A stretch of DNA of 64,000 bases from positions 30,834,195 through 30,898,194 of the forward strand of contig CM044961.1 in assembly GCA_024516035.1 (NCBI GenBank). Reading direction: 5' to 3'. Every line of letters begins with the position of its first letter. The stretch's first letter is position 1. The position numbers and the translations under genes are program-made. The stretch comes from Bactericera cockerelli. Lineage: Eukaryota > Arthropoda > Insecta > Hemiptera > Triozidae. Below the pieces are notes generated by a model. That model was given only the letters and a program-made list of their open reading frames with translations, was not told the DNA's origin and did no database searches. Shown here in pieces: positions 22,600 to 33,736 of this stretch.

Positions 22600-22875
22600 T
22601 ATGAGGTTGGCATTTCTCAACGCCTCTTAGTATATTTCTTAGAAGACATTCATGCGTCGATGACCAGTTCGTCCGTTCTGTCACTGAAGTTGAGCAACGT
22701 CCAGCAATTGGGTGGCCAATTCAAATTCGAACTCTCGTGATGCTGGCTATTACTGACATTTCCTGACAATCCTGACCCCACTCAGGCCGAGTGAGGTTGA
22801 TTTGAGTAGTTGGTTTGTGAGTTTCCTCCGAATGGTAAAACACCTGTTGAGATATGCAGTTGAAAGTGATGTAAA
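22600..22875 (+). mobile_element. 5S-rRNA-headed SINE, copy 1
   Basis: Positions 22664-22752 resemble the inner part of 5S rRNA: gaccagttcgtccgttctgt, then cactgaagttgagcaacgtc (the 5S A-box region, typically GAAGTTAAGCAACGTC), then caattgggtggcca (compare the 5S box C GATGGGTGACC). The body that follows (ccccactcaggccgagtgag, gttgatttgagtagttgg) is related to the SINE-C body. The 3' tail is truncated. A 5S-like head would supply an internal Pol III type 1 promoter. Confidence 0.75.
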
Positions 22876-23169
22876 AAAAATGTACCTTTGTTCAACTTAC
22901 CCAGTAGAATTCTTTGTTTCGACTGATCGCGAAACCTGAAAACAAAAGAGAAAAGAAATTAGCTAGTTAATTAGATTGACTTTCTATTATCAGCTCTATC
23001 TATACATATGAAATACGTAAAAAGAATAATAATAACACTCTTTAGTGGAAGGAAGCCTGAACCTTTAAACCAGGGAGCCAAAAAAAAATTGGAGAAATTT
23101 GATGGGGGCAGAAAGAAAGAGTGAAGGAATTTAACAAAGGTAAAGAGAATAGGTACAGGTGAAAGAGTT

Positions 23170-23356
23170 TTTTTTTTTTTTTTTTTTTTTTTAAGCTTTA
23201 TTAGGAGGACAAACAGGCAACAGTATAAAATTAAGAAAAGAAAGGGAAAAAAACAAACAAATGACAAAATAAATAAGTAAAAAAAAAAAAAAATAACAAT
23301 AATGTCCTACCTAAAGGGCGGGGTTATTGCCTGTGGCAATCTCTTCCACCCAAGTC
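23170..23356 (-). mobile_element. Retroposon 3' end, tail family H
   Basis: Poly(T) at about 23169-23192 is followed by aagctttattaggaggacaa, and the block closes with aaagggcggggttattgcct and ggcaatctcttccaccca. It is on the minus strand. A short SINE-A tail piece precedes it at 23028-23055. Confidence 0.7.
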
Positions 23357-23392
23357 AAACTCTCTTCACAAGAGTTTGACTTGTGAAGAGAG
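23351..23392. repeat. Two overlapping, mutually exclusive hairpins
   Basis: Stem 1 pairs caagtcaaactct (23351-23363) with 23371-23383. Stem 2 pairs ctctcttcacaag (23360-23372) with 23380-23392. Both are perfect 13-bp inverted repeats with 7-base loops, and they share bases, so only one can form at a time. Confidence 0.85.
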
Positions 23393-24010
23393 GAGAGATA
23401 AATGGCGAAGAGTGAGAGACGGAGAGAGAGAGAAAACATAGTAAATGGTATGGAGGTGAATGTCATGTGGAGGAAATAAATATGGATGGAGGCGGATGAG
23501 AGGTGGGGGGAGAAAGGAGGGGTAGAGTTTTCTCATTATTAATTATACTCCCCGAAGTCAATCAATATGGAGGTGAGAAATGAGGAGAGGGAGCGAAAGA
23601 ATAGCATGGGGAGGACGGAGAAATAGGTAGAAGAGAGGGAGAGATTAATGGGAGAAGGAGCGAGAATCAGTAGGGGGAGGGAGGGAGAGATTGACGAGAA
23701 GGGGAGGGAGACAAACATGGGTAGAGGAGAGGGAGATATTGGTAAAAGGGGGAGGGAAACAAATATAGGTAGAGGAGAGGGAGAGAGACAAATATTAATG
23801 GAAGGGGGAGGGAGGTAGATACTGACGAGAGAGGGAGGGACAGAAACATGAGTAGAAGAGAGGAAGATATTAATAGAAAGAGGAGGCAGAGACTCATGAG
23901 AAGGGAGGGAGATATACATGTGGGTAGATGGGAGGGAGATATTAATGGAGGGGGAGGGAGAATCAGGAGGGGAAGGGAGGGAGAGACTCTCTGATGAAAG
24001 AGTCATGTTA
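23393..24010. repeat. Purine-rich minisatellite
   Basis: Units like gggagggagagattgacgag and ggtagaggagagggagatat recur irregularly. The 167-aa reverse ORF with alternating Ser/Leu/Pro is compositional. Confidence 0.75.
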
Positions 24011-24059
24011 TCTAATGAGCCTTTCATGTCAATGAGGGTCAATGTTGCAGCTGTGTTTC

Positions 24060-24360
24060 TCCTCTAATACTCCCCTTCTCTTCTCTTCCTCCCTTCCCAA
24101 CCTACCCCTCTAATTCATTATATAGCTACATATATGTATCTCCCTTCATACCTCCCCTTGTTTAATTATCTATCTCTCACTCCTACCGTTTCTGTTTCAC
24201 TCCACATTTTCTCTCTCTCTCTCTCTCTCTCTCTCTACACAACATACATCATCTTTCTCTCTCATCCTCCCTCTCCTTTCCCTAATTCCGTTCATCCCTC
24301 TATCTCTGCCAACCTCCCTCTCTTTATTTTCTCTCTCTCTCTCCATGTCTATCAACTCAT
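24060..24360. repeat. TC-rich tract
   Basis: Pyrimidine-rich, with (TC)n at about 24210-24235. The forward 80-aa ORF is compositional. The following 280 bases hold nothing I can name. Confidence 0.7.
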
Positions 24361-24639
24361 TAGTGACGCTGATTAATTAATAATGGACCAAATAATGAGA
24401 GGGAGGAGACTGTTTACCTTTCTCCTCCTCCTTCGCCTTTCTAACTTTAAAACCTCTTTCCCCCTATCTTTCTCTTCCCTTTTCCACTTTTTCTTGCTCT
24501 ATAGGTATAAAGAGATAAAGAGCTAGTTATTTGCGTTCAGTATTATGTCACCGTTTTTAGTGGGTAGCAACGACATTACCAGAACTAATGCTAACGCATC
24601 ATAACTTCAACCGCAACCATCATATTTCAATATAAATCT

Positions 24640-24817
24640 TGTTATTATTATTATTTGCTTTATTAGATACATATATGTACAATCCAAATAATTATTATAA
24701 AAAAATGGAAACAATAAAAACAGTAAAATTAAAAAAAAAAAAAAAAAAAAAATAGATAAATACTTATGTCCTAACTAAAGGGCAGGTTAGTGCCTATGGA
24801 AATCTCTTCCACCCAAC
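24640..24817 (-). mobile_element. Retroposon 3' end, tail family H
   Basis: (ATT)n, then gctttattagatacatatat, a long A-run at 24731-24752, and the closing block tatgtcctaactaaagggca with aaatctcttccacccaac. It is on the minus strand. Confidence 0.7.
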
Positions 24818-24985
24818 ACTTGTTATGCCGTCACTGGCCATTGTCCACTCTATAAGTACCCGAATAAACCTCACAACGCTAGGGTAGGCCCCGACATCCA
24901 AAGTACCAGAGCTGGAAAAATCCCGACCCCACCGGGATTCGAACCCGGTTCCCCTGCAGTGCAAGCCGAGCATGCTACCGCTAGG
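24818..24985 (-). mobile_element. tRNA-derived SINE (SINE-G), single copy here
   Basis: Minus-strand cctagcggtagcatgctcgg (A-box region) and gaaccgggttcgaatcccgg (B box) look like a tRNA head. The sequence then continues for about 90 bases of non-tRNA body. The would-be acceptor arms do not pair, so a functional tRNA gene is unlikely. Confidence 0.65.
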
Positions 24986-25059
24986 TAAAGTTGACTACTC
25001 TCTTGCTATAGGTATTTTTATGCCCCCCACCCTTTCCTCGTCTCATCATTCCTTTGCTA

Positions 25060-25125
25060 CACCTCTTTTCCTCTCTCTCTCTCTCTTTCTCTATCTCTCT
25101 CCCTTTCTCTCTGTCTGTCTCTTTC

Positions 25126-25168
<43 letters not shown>

Positions 25169-25680
25169 ATCTCTCTCCCTTTCTCTCTATCTCTCTCTAT
25201 CTCTATCTCTCTCTCTCTTTCTATTTTTTCCTCTCTCTCATACTCTCATTATATCCCTCTCTTCTTTATCCTTCTCATCATTTGACAATGTTTATACTCT
25301 CTCTCTCTCTTCTTCTATATCCCTACTACTATCTCTCTCTTCTTCTATATCCCTACTACTCTCTCTCTCTCTCTCTTCTTCTACATCCCTACCACTCTCT
25401 TTCTCTCTCTCATTATATCCCTCTCTTCTTTATCTTTCTCATCATTTGACAATGTTTATACTCTCTCTCTCTCTCTTCTTCTATATCCCTACTACTATCT
25501 CTCTCTTCTTCTATATCCCTACTACCTCTCTCTCTCTCTCTTCTTCTATATCCCTACTACTCTTTCTCTCCCTCATACTCTCATAATATCCCTCTCTTCT
25601 TTATTCTTCTCATCATTTGACAATGTTTATACTCTCTCTCTCTCTTCTTCTACATCCCTACCACTCTCTTAATATATCCT
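25060..25680. repeat. TC tract with a higher-order unit, about 165-170 bp
   Basis: catcatttgacaatgtttat occurs at about 25276, 25440 and 25610, each followed by (TC)n and cttcttctatatccctacta. The three units therefore repeat as a block. The 204-aa forward ORF is compositional. Confidence 0.85.
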
Positions 25681-25689
25681 TCATTAAAT

Positions 25690-25912
25690 AATTATGGAGC
25701 TGAACGTCAATCAGGAACGACCACTAATCTCCTGAAGTGAATTTACTGCAGCACCTAAATGGGAAGTATGGTGTCACTTCTCCCCCATCAGAGGGGAGGC
25801 ATACTACGGGATGGGCAGGCTACAGCACAGACCACAAGCGTCTACAGTAGCTCCTGTTTCATGGCTATGAAATGAAAAATGCTATGAAACAAACATCTTT
25901 AAAAAAAAAAAA
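25690..25912 (+). mobile_element. SINE-I, poly(A)-tailed retroposon
   Basis: The segment with gcacctaaatgggaagtatg, aggcatactacgggatgggc and cctgtttcatggctatgaaa ends in cattttt-type sequence and an A-run near 25900. It is about 80% similar by eye to 35690-35998. Confidence 0.7.
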
Positions 25913-26102
25913 AATATTAACAAACAGTGGGAGAGAGTAAGAGGTGGGGAGGAAGAGAAATATGTATAAAGTATATGCATAGATAAACTGGTGTCACACC
26001 ACACGATTTTCCGAAAATATTCCGCCACTAGTGCCCCAACGGTATCAGTTAGCCGATAAAAAGGGAGAAAGCGAATAACCAGAGTGAAGAAAAGAAGAAG
26101 AA

Positions 26103-26300
26103 CTAATAATAATTAGGTGACCACCAGGCGAGGTTGCTTAAAGCATTTTCTACCACCTAACCCTCAGAGTCTTATTATTAGTGGTCACATACTCACATTA
26201 ATGAGGAAAAACTCATGGATTGGTTGGGATTCGAACCAACGGATCCCTACGCTACCTGGATTACCAGACTAGCGCGTTAACCACTTGACTACCAGTGCAG
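26103..26300 (-). mobile_element. SINE-A, near-complete copy
   Basis: It is the inverse of the family consensus: ctgcactggtagtcaagtgg, ttggttcgaatcccaacc, then the body and an ATT-type tail at the left. Confidence 0.85.
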
Positions 26301-26815
26301 GGTGGGAAGATCAGGAGGAGGGAGGAAAAGGAAGAGAAAATCTTCTGCCCACAACAGTTTTCAGCTCCATTGCTGAAAATGTATCGTACAGTATTATTAG
26401 CGTACATTACTAATGAGCAAGATAGAGAGGAGAAGAGAAGAGGGAGAGAAGAGAGGGAGGGAGCTAGAGAGGGATGTGGAGAGAGACAAATAGTAGAGAG
26501 GGAGGAAGATAAAGAGAGAGAGAGAGAGAGGGAGGGAAGGAGAGAGAGAGAATAGGGAGAAAAGAGGGAGAGGGAGTAGCCCGAAGAGAGGGAGAGAGAG
26601 ACAGAGTAGAGAGAGTAGGTAGAAGAGTGAGAGAGAAGGAGAAAGGGAGGGAGAGATGGAGGGAGAGAGAGGGAGGGAGGGAAGGAGAGAGAGAGAGTAG
26701 GGAGATGAGAGGGAGAGGGAGTAGCCCGAAGAGAGGGAGAGAGAGAGAGAGTAGAGAGAGAAGGTAGAAGAGTGAGAGAGAAGGAGAGAGAGAGGGAAAA
26801 ATGAAAGAGGGAATA
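26301..26815. repeat. GA-rich tract with a duplication
   Basis: The word gggagtagcccgaagagagg occurs twice (about 26571 and 26718). The plus strand is nearly homopurine. Reverse ORFs of 152-186 aa are compositional. Confidence 0.8.
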
Positions 26816-27164
26816 AAACATTAATGTGCCCTAAAGGATTGACAAAGAGATACAAAAGTAAAATATATATTTTAACTTTTTGCCTTAATACATCAATATT
26901 AAAAATATACCCTTTTTTTGACCGAGTGAAATGTTAATACAGGGTGTTACAACAGTCCACTGACAAACATTACCTAATTGTATATAATGATTTCTGTCAC
27001 TTTTCTTAGTCACAATTTCGTCTCTATGAACACAATAATTTAGTCCGGGGATGATTTAGCTTCCAGCTAAATACATAAATAAGATGTGTCTAAAAAATGT
27101 ATTTGATAAAATCCGAACCATTGCAGATGTAATTCTGAAATGAAACGTGAATCACTTACTCTTG
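26816..27164. other. Spacer with a lone CAGGGTG end
   Basis: At 26936 taatacagggtgttacaaca resembles the ends and inner motifs of the hairpin elements, but no matching inverted end is seen nearby. No gene. Confidence 0.45.
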
Positions 27165-27345
27165 CTAAGTAGCATGTAATAGACCTTGGTTTCTGACCCG
27201 GAGGTTGCGGGTTCGAATCCCAGCATGAGCGAAAAATTCTAACCAAGTTTTTCTGTCTCCAGCTTGGCATGGGTGTAAAGATCAAGTGCCCTGATTCACT
27301 GAAATAATGCGAAACCACTTCCGGGCACAATTACCTTTTCTTCTT
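27165..27345 (+). mobile_element. SINE-F, tRNA-derived
   Basis: It contains cccggaggttgcgggttcga (B box), attctaaccaagtttttctg, then ggcatgggtgtaaagatcaa and cgaaaccacttccgggcaca. It matches 53022-53204 in inverse orientation. The A-box part is degraded in this copy. Confidence 0.75.
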
Positions 27346-27373
27346 TTCTTAAAAAAAGAAAAAAATAAACATA

Positions 27374-28291
27374 CGAGGTTTGGCTATTAAGTTCGTAGAC
27401 TCTTTCCATAAAACGATGTGTGTTTATCTTACCCAACTTTAGTAGTTATCCCCTTCAATGTACTCCCCTCCTCTATCCCTACAACGTTCCAGGCGAATTT
27501 TCCATTGATCGAAACAGTGGTGGAGGTCATTTTGTGTGAGGCCTTTCAAGACTTTTGCCGGTTTTTTCTTAACGTCATTTACGCTGTCAAAGCTGGTACC
27601 TTTCAGGGTAGATTTGGTTTTTGGGAATAAGTAAAAGTCGCACGGGGCCAGGTCGGGTGATTAAAGAGGGTGTTCCAGCACTGGGATGTTGTACTTGGAT
27701 AAGAACGTCTTCACGGAGAAGGCACTGTGGACTGGCGCATGGCACCATTTTTGCGCAAACTTTTGTCATGTTGAAATTTTCGTGCAAAATTTGTCTCACA
27801 CATTATCTATTATTTTTAAGTGTATCAGCCATTAGTCCTAGAGTTAATCTACGGTCAGAACAAATCATAACACCAATTTTTTCAATGTTTTCGTCAGTTT
27901 TTGAGGTTTGGGGGCGACCAGGACGTGGATCGTCCTCAACAGCTTCCTGACCACCTTGAAACCTTTTAAACCACTTATAAAGCGTTGATCTTTTCAAACA
28001 AGACTCCTGGTACACTGTCTTTAACAAAGAAAAAGTTTTACCAGCAAGTATAACGTAAAATTCAATAATCACTCGTTGCTCAACGTTTGTATCAATCATA
28101 ATTCCGGCAAAATTAAAAAAGGTGTCTTGCGCGTCGGGCTATCACAACAGAACTAATTACAGTACAGGCATGTGACAGCTATCAATCGAAACACAAGACT
28201 TTAAGCTTTCTAAACATGTTCATCATATCTTCCTAGCATGGACAGCTTTTGCGTAGCGGCTCGCGTCTACGAACTTAATAGCCAAACCTCG
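27374..28291 (-). mobile_element. Internally deleted mariner element
   Basis: Perfect terminal inverted repeats of at least 27 bp begin cgaggtttggctattaagtt at 27374 and are mirrored at 28291. Both are flanked by TA (27372-27373 and 28292-28293), the mariner target duplication. At 918 bp it is about 400 bp short of a full mariner. The TIR resembles irritans-type mariners. Confidence 0.95.
27439..28099 (-). pseudogene. Mariner transposase remnant
   Basis: The N-terminal half reads MIDTNVEQRVIIEFYVILAG onward, with the paired helix-turn-helix region (STLYKWFKRFQGG) and DDPRPGRPQT. A stop at 27803-27805 interrupts the frame, which resumes through VRQILHENFNMTKVCAKMVP. A deletion junction near 27740 removes the segment that would carry the first two catalytic Asp residues. 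The C-terminal part returns in another frame: SPDLAPCDFYLFPK (third Asp block), TSFDSVNDVKKK, ending at 27439. It cannot encode an active enzyme, though intact ends might still be mobilised by another mariner. Confidence 0.92.
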
Positions 28292-28604
28292 TACATAATT
28301 GCCAATCTATTTTGAGTTTCTTGAAAATTTCAAAAGACACTCCTATTTTGCCAATTTCTAGGAGTATGTTTTTTTACTCATACAAAAATGTATAGTAAAA
28401 AAACCTCTGTAGGGGTTTTTTTACACAATAGGTATTCTTTTGTTTACACCCTATAGGTAGGTACCAATGTAACATACTGAAAGTGGCCTAACCCCGGGCA
28501 TTAGGTACGTATTTTTAATAAACATACATAATTTTTTTTTTAATTCTGTAGGTTATTTACTGAATGAAAATCATACATCTGATGATTCATTTGATCATAT
28601 TCAG

Positions 28605-30216
28605 ATGAATATGAATAATATAGAAATATTTGATGAATTCATGCCGGTTACTGAAGACGAAATTAGTAAAATAATTGATCAATTCAAAAATAGAACTACT
28701 CCTGGTTCGGATCAAATAAAAAGCAAAATACTAAAATTAATAAAACCTTATATAATCAAAGTTTTAGTTCACATATTAAATCTAAGTTTTTCATCAAATA
28801 TTTTTCCTGATGTTTTAAAACAAGCTACCATTGTTCCCATTTTTAAAAAAGGTGATTCAACTGATTTGGGTAATTATCGTCCAATATCTCTAACATCGAT
28901 AATAGGGAAAATTTTCGAAAAAGTTGTTAAAAATAGAATTGAACAATTCTTAGAATGTAACCATATATTAAATGATAATCAATTCGGATTCAGAAGAAAA
29001 ATGGGAACAGATGATGCTTTACATTCTTTTTCATCTTATATAATGAATGCATTAAATAATAATGATAAAATTATAGCTATATCTTTAGATATTAAAAAAG
29101 CTTTTGATTGCGTAGAAAAAGAAAGTTTATTAAAAATACTTAACAATATTAACATAAGAAATAATGTTCTAAATTGGATTAACTCTTACCTATCAAACAG
29201 AAAACAAAATGTAAAACTAAATAATGAAATAAGTGACTGTACAACATCAATTTTTGGTCTTAGTCAAGGAACTTGTCTATCACCTTTGTTTTATTTACTT
29301 TATACTAATAACATTACACTTATTAGTTCAGCCAAAATATACACATTTGCAGATGACACTCTCTTAATTTACACAGGCAAAAATTGGAACAATATACATG
29401 AGCAAGCAAACACTGACATCAACAGCATTAATAAATGGTTCAAATCACTTTATCTTCACATAAGCCCAGAAAAAACAACATATATGACCATTTCTTTAAC
29501 TAAAAAAGGTCAACCACATGATTCAAAAATAACAATTCATTCATGTTCTAATACGTACACAGATATATCATGTAATTGTATAACATTAAAAAGGGTAGAT
29601 AAATTTACATACTTAGGAATTGATGTTGATAATAACTTTAAATGGGACTCACATATAATAAAAATTAAACTCAAAATTACGTAAATTAATTCACATATTT
29701 TCAAAAGTAACGAAAATAAATGATTTAGATTTAACAAAAATGCTGTACTTTTCATTTGTACAAAGCATTCTTCAATATGGAATAATTGCCTGGGGTAGTG
29801 CTAATAAAACTGCTTTAAAAACTTTAGAAACAACCCAAAATATACTTCTAAGAATAATATTAAAAAAGGATAGAATGTTTTCGTCTGCTCAATTGTACAA
29901 AGAATTTGATGTTTTTAAACTAAAAGAAATTTATTTATTTAAAATAATATACTTCATGAATAAATATAAAAGTATAGACATTGTTCCAAGAGTACAATCA
30001 AGAACAAGACAAAATGGTCAAGCAACAGTTTTGCCAGTTCATTTCAATGTCATGAAAAAGCATTTTATTTACTTACATACTATTTTATTAAATGAATTAC
30101 CACAGGAACTGATTGATATACCTGATTTACAGATTAAGAGAAATTTAAAACCTTTATTTAAATTATTTTTAAAAACTGATAAATACTTGGAATTAAATAA
30201 TATTTATTTATGTTAA
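28605..30216 (+). pseudogene. LINE reverse transcriptase, one frameshift
   Basis: RT blocks are clear: TTPGSDQIKSKILK, NYRPISLTSIIGKIFEKVV, QFGFRRKMGTDDAL, SLDIKKAFDCVEKESL (first catalytic Asp), GLSQGTCLSPLFYLLY, TFADDTLLI (active-site pair) and FTYLGIDVDNN. The frame ends at 29684. A one-base shift around 29665-29680 lets the next frame continue as RKLIHIFSKV and run to 30216 with the usual C-terminal region (SILQYGIIAWGSANK). The frame is open upstream to about 28535. I place it in the broad CR1/Jockey-like group, without choosing a clade. Confidence 0.88.
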
Positions 30217-30266
30217 TTCATATAAATAATATCAAATAAAATAGTAATTTTTTTTATATATATATA

Positions 30267-31916
30267 CAGGGTGTCCCACCAAACTTGGACACCTCAAATT
30301 ACTCGGCCCCTGAAAGAGTTTTTGAAAAATAAAAAAATCTAGGGTACATGTGCTAATTATGCGGTTTCAGTTATGAAATTTTTCTTATACAGGGTGGTTC
30401 AAAAGTCAGAAATTGAGGTGTCAACTTTCGATTTTTAAATGGATCGACCTGAATTTTATTTGATAATTTTACTTCTAAATGATTCCTGAGTACTTTTTTA
30501 AACAAAAATATTACATACAGGGTGGTTTTTTTTCGACCAATTTTTTTTCTAAATCTTGAATAACTCAAGTTCGGTTAATTTTTTCGATAACAAGAATAGA
30601 ATGTGTTTGTGTAATGAATACACGCACTTTTAATTGGCATCAAAATTTTTTATACAGGGTGGTTCACAAGTGAAATAATGACTTGATTTTTTTTAAAACC
30701 GAGTTTTTTTAATTTTTTATTTAGGATTAATAATTCTTGTCTAATTTTACACATTTTTCGTGAGTCATATCGAAAAACAAAACTAAAGTGTTGTACAGGT
30801 GAGACATATTTTTTTTGTAACACCCTGCATATGGGCAGTCAAAGAGACGCAAAATTAAATATAAAGACTAAATATGCAAGAAAAACTTTGATTTTTAATA
30901 AACTAAAAAGTTATGGTTTTTAACTAATATTGTCACATGGACCACCCTGTAGATATTTTCTTAAACCATCATATGGGTAGTCGAAACTGTCTAAAATTCA
31001 ACGAGGAGTCCAAATCTGAAAGAAAAAAAATGAATTCAAAAAGCCATGCTCAATTTTGTGTCTACACCTACCTACTTTTTATTTCAAGTTTTAAAATCAT
31101 TCAGTGTGGACACCAAATTGAAAATGACTTCAAATTCGTGTTTTTTACTTGTTTTTCCCACATGATTCGAAGTGTTCGTTGAATTTTATACAACGTTAGA
31201 GTACCTACATGATAGTTTAAGAAAATATCTACAGGGTGGTCCATGCGACAATATTAGTTAAAACACCATAACTTTTTAGTTTATTAAAAATCAAAGTTTT
31301 TCTTGCATATTTAGTCTTTATATTTAATTTTGCGTCTCTTTGACTGCCCATATACAGGGTGTTACAAAAAAATTATGTCTCACCCTGTACAACACTTTAG
31401 TTTTGTTTTTCGATATGACTAACGAAAAATGTGTAAAATTAGACGAGAATTATTAATCTAAATAAAAAATTAAAAAAACTCAGTTTTAAAAAAAATCAAG
31501 TCATTATTTCACTTGTGAACCACCCTGTATAAAAATTTTTGATGCCAATTGAAAGTGCGTGTATTCATTACACAAACACATTCTATTCTTGTTATCGAAA
31601 AAATTAACCGAATTTGAGTTATTCAAGATTTAGAAAAAAAATTGGTCGAAAAAAAAACCACCCTGTATGTAATATTTTTGTTTAAAAAAGTACTCAGGAA
31701 TCATTTAGAAGTAAAGTTATTAAATAAAATTCAGGTCGATCCATTTAAAAATCGAAAGTTGACACCTCAATTTCTGACTTTTGAACCACCCTGTATAAAA
31801 AAAATTTCATAACTGAAACCGCATAATTAGCACATGTACCCTAGATTTTTTTATTTTTCAAAAACTCTTTCAGGGGCCGAGTAATTTGAGGTGTCCAAGT
31901 TTGGTGGGACACCCTG
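30267..31916. mobile_element. Long-hairpin transposable element, copy 1
   Basis: This is a 1650-bp fold-back element. The left arm (30267 to about 30966) and right arm (about 31214 to 31916) are near-perfect inverse complements of about 700 bp, around an imperfectly paired centre of some 245 bp. Ends are cagggtgtcccaccaaactt and its complement, with TA outside both (30265-30266, 31917-31918). Each arm holds about six further CAGGGTG-type motifs in mixed orientation (left arm: 30390, 30518, 30655, 30796, about 30825, 30943), most followed by gtt or preceded by ta. There is no transposase. The TA flanks fit a Tc1/mariner-type mechanism. Confidence 0.9.
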
Positions 31917-32082
31917 TATACCTAATTATAAAACAAACTCCCCGTCTCTCTCACAGTTTTTAACTTTGAAGACGGGTATACTTTCTATTATTATTTTATA
32001 TTGTTATAATTATATTATTTGTCAAAATAAATGAAATGTTGTTAAAAAAAAAAAAAAAATTATAATAATTTTAATATATCTA

Positions 32083-33735
32083 CAGGGTGTCCCACCAAAC
32101 TTGGACACCCCAAATTACTCGGCCCCTGAAAGAGTTTTTGAAAAATAAAAAAATCTAGGGTACATGTGCTAATTATGCGGTTTCAGTTATGAAATTTTTT
32201 TTATACAGGGTGGTTCAAAAGTCAGAAATTGAGGTGTCAACTTTCGATTTTTAAATAGATTGACCTGAATTTTATTTGATAATTTTACTTCTAAATGATT
32301 CTTGAGTACTTTTTTAAACAAAAATATTACATACAGGGTGGTTTTTTTTTCGACCAATTTTTTTTCTAAATCTTGAATAACTCAAGTTCGGTTAATTTTT
32401 TCGATAACAAGAATAGAATGTGTTTGTGTAATGAATACACGCACTTTCAATTGGCATCAATTTTTTTTATACAGGGTGGTTCACAAGTGAAATAATGACT
32501 TGATTTTTTTAAAACCGAGTTTTTTTAATTTTTTATTTAGGATTAATAATTCTCGTCTAATTTTACACATTTTTCGTTAGTCATATCGAAAAACAAAACT
32601 AAAGTCTTGTACAGGGTGAGACATAATTTTTTTGTAACACCCTGTATATGGGCAGTCAAAGAGACGCAAAATTAAATATAAAGACTAAATATGCAAGAAA
32701 AACTTTGATTTTTAATTAAACTAAAAAGTTATGGTTTTTTAACTAATATTGTCGCATGGACCACCCTGTAGATATTTTCTTAAACCATCATATGGGTAGT
32801 CGAAACTGTCTAAAATTCAACGAGGAGTCCAAATCTGAAAGAAAAAAAATTAATTCAAAAAGCCATGCTCAATTTTGTGTCTACACCTACCTACTTTTTA
32901 TTTCAAGTTTTAAAATCATTCAGTGTGGACACCAAATTGAAAATTGCTTCAAATTCGTGTTTTTTACTTGTTTTTCCCACATGATTGGAAGTGTTCGTTG
33001 AATTTTATACAACTTAGAGCACCTACATGATAGTTTAAGAAAATATCTACAGGGTGGTCCATGCGACAATATTAGTTAAAAAACCATAACTTTTTAGTTT
33101 AATTAAAAATCAAAGTTTTTCTTGCATATTTAGTCTTTATATTTAATTTTGCGTCTCTTTGACTGCCCATATACAGGGTGTTACAAAAAAATTATGTCTC
33201 ACCCTGTACAAGACTTTAGTTTTGTTTTTCGATATGACTAACAAAAAATGTGTAAAATTAGACGAGAATTATTAATCCTAAATAAAAAATTAAAAAAACT
33301 CGGTTTTAAAAAAAATCAAGTCATTATTTCACTTGTGAACCACCCTGTATAAAAAAAATTGATGCCAATTAAAAGTGCGTGTATTCATTACACAAAAACA
33401 TTCTATTCTTGTTATCGAAAAAATTAACCGAACTTGAGTTATTCAAGATTTAGAAAAAAAATTGGTCGAAAAAAAACCACCCTGTATGTAATATTTTTGT
33501 TTAAAAAAGTACTCAGGAATCATTTAGAAGTAAAATTATCAAATAAAATTCAGGTCGATCCATTTAAAAATTGAAAGTTGACACCTCAATTTCTGACTTT
33601 TGAACCACCCTGTATAAAAAAAATTTCACAACTGAAACCGCATAATTAGCACATGTACCCTAGATTTTTTTATTTTTCAAAAACTCTTTCAGGGGCCGAG
33701 TAATTTGAGGTGTCCAAGTTTGGTGGGACACCCTG
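32083..33735. mobile_element. Long-hairpin transposable element, copy 2
   Basis: It is almost identical to copy 1 over its whole 1653 bp and has the same centre orientation. TA lies outside both ends (32081-32082, 33736-33737). The outer flanks of the two copies differ, which argues for two insertions rather than a simple tandem duplication. The 81-aa ORF shared by both centres shows only amino-acid-changing differences, so I do not call it a gene. Confidence 0.9.
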
Positions 33736-33736
33736 T

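Larger units (their letters stand above)
28535..32059 (+). mobile_element. 5'-truncated LINE, 3' UTR split by a hairpin element
   Basis: The RT reading frames end at 30216. The 3' UTR appears to run 30217-30264, is interrupted by the hairpin element 30267-31916, and continues to an AATAAA at 32026-32031 and a 16-base poly(A) at 32044-32059. The join is inferred from the poly(A) signal and the TA flanks of the hairpin. The apurinic endonuclease domain is missing at the 5' end. Confidence 0.75.

Noticed and set aside
24900..24985. tRNA-like sequence with a good B box
   Set aside because: Acceptor arms do not pair and non-tRNA sequence continues at the 3' side, so SINE head is likelier.
30937..33001. 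81-aa ORF conserved between the two hairpin centres
   Set aside because: The few differences between copies all change amino acids (M/I, D/C, R/G), which gives no sign of protein-level constraint; similarity follows from recent duplication.
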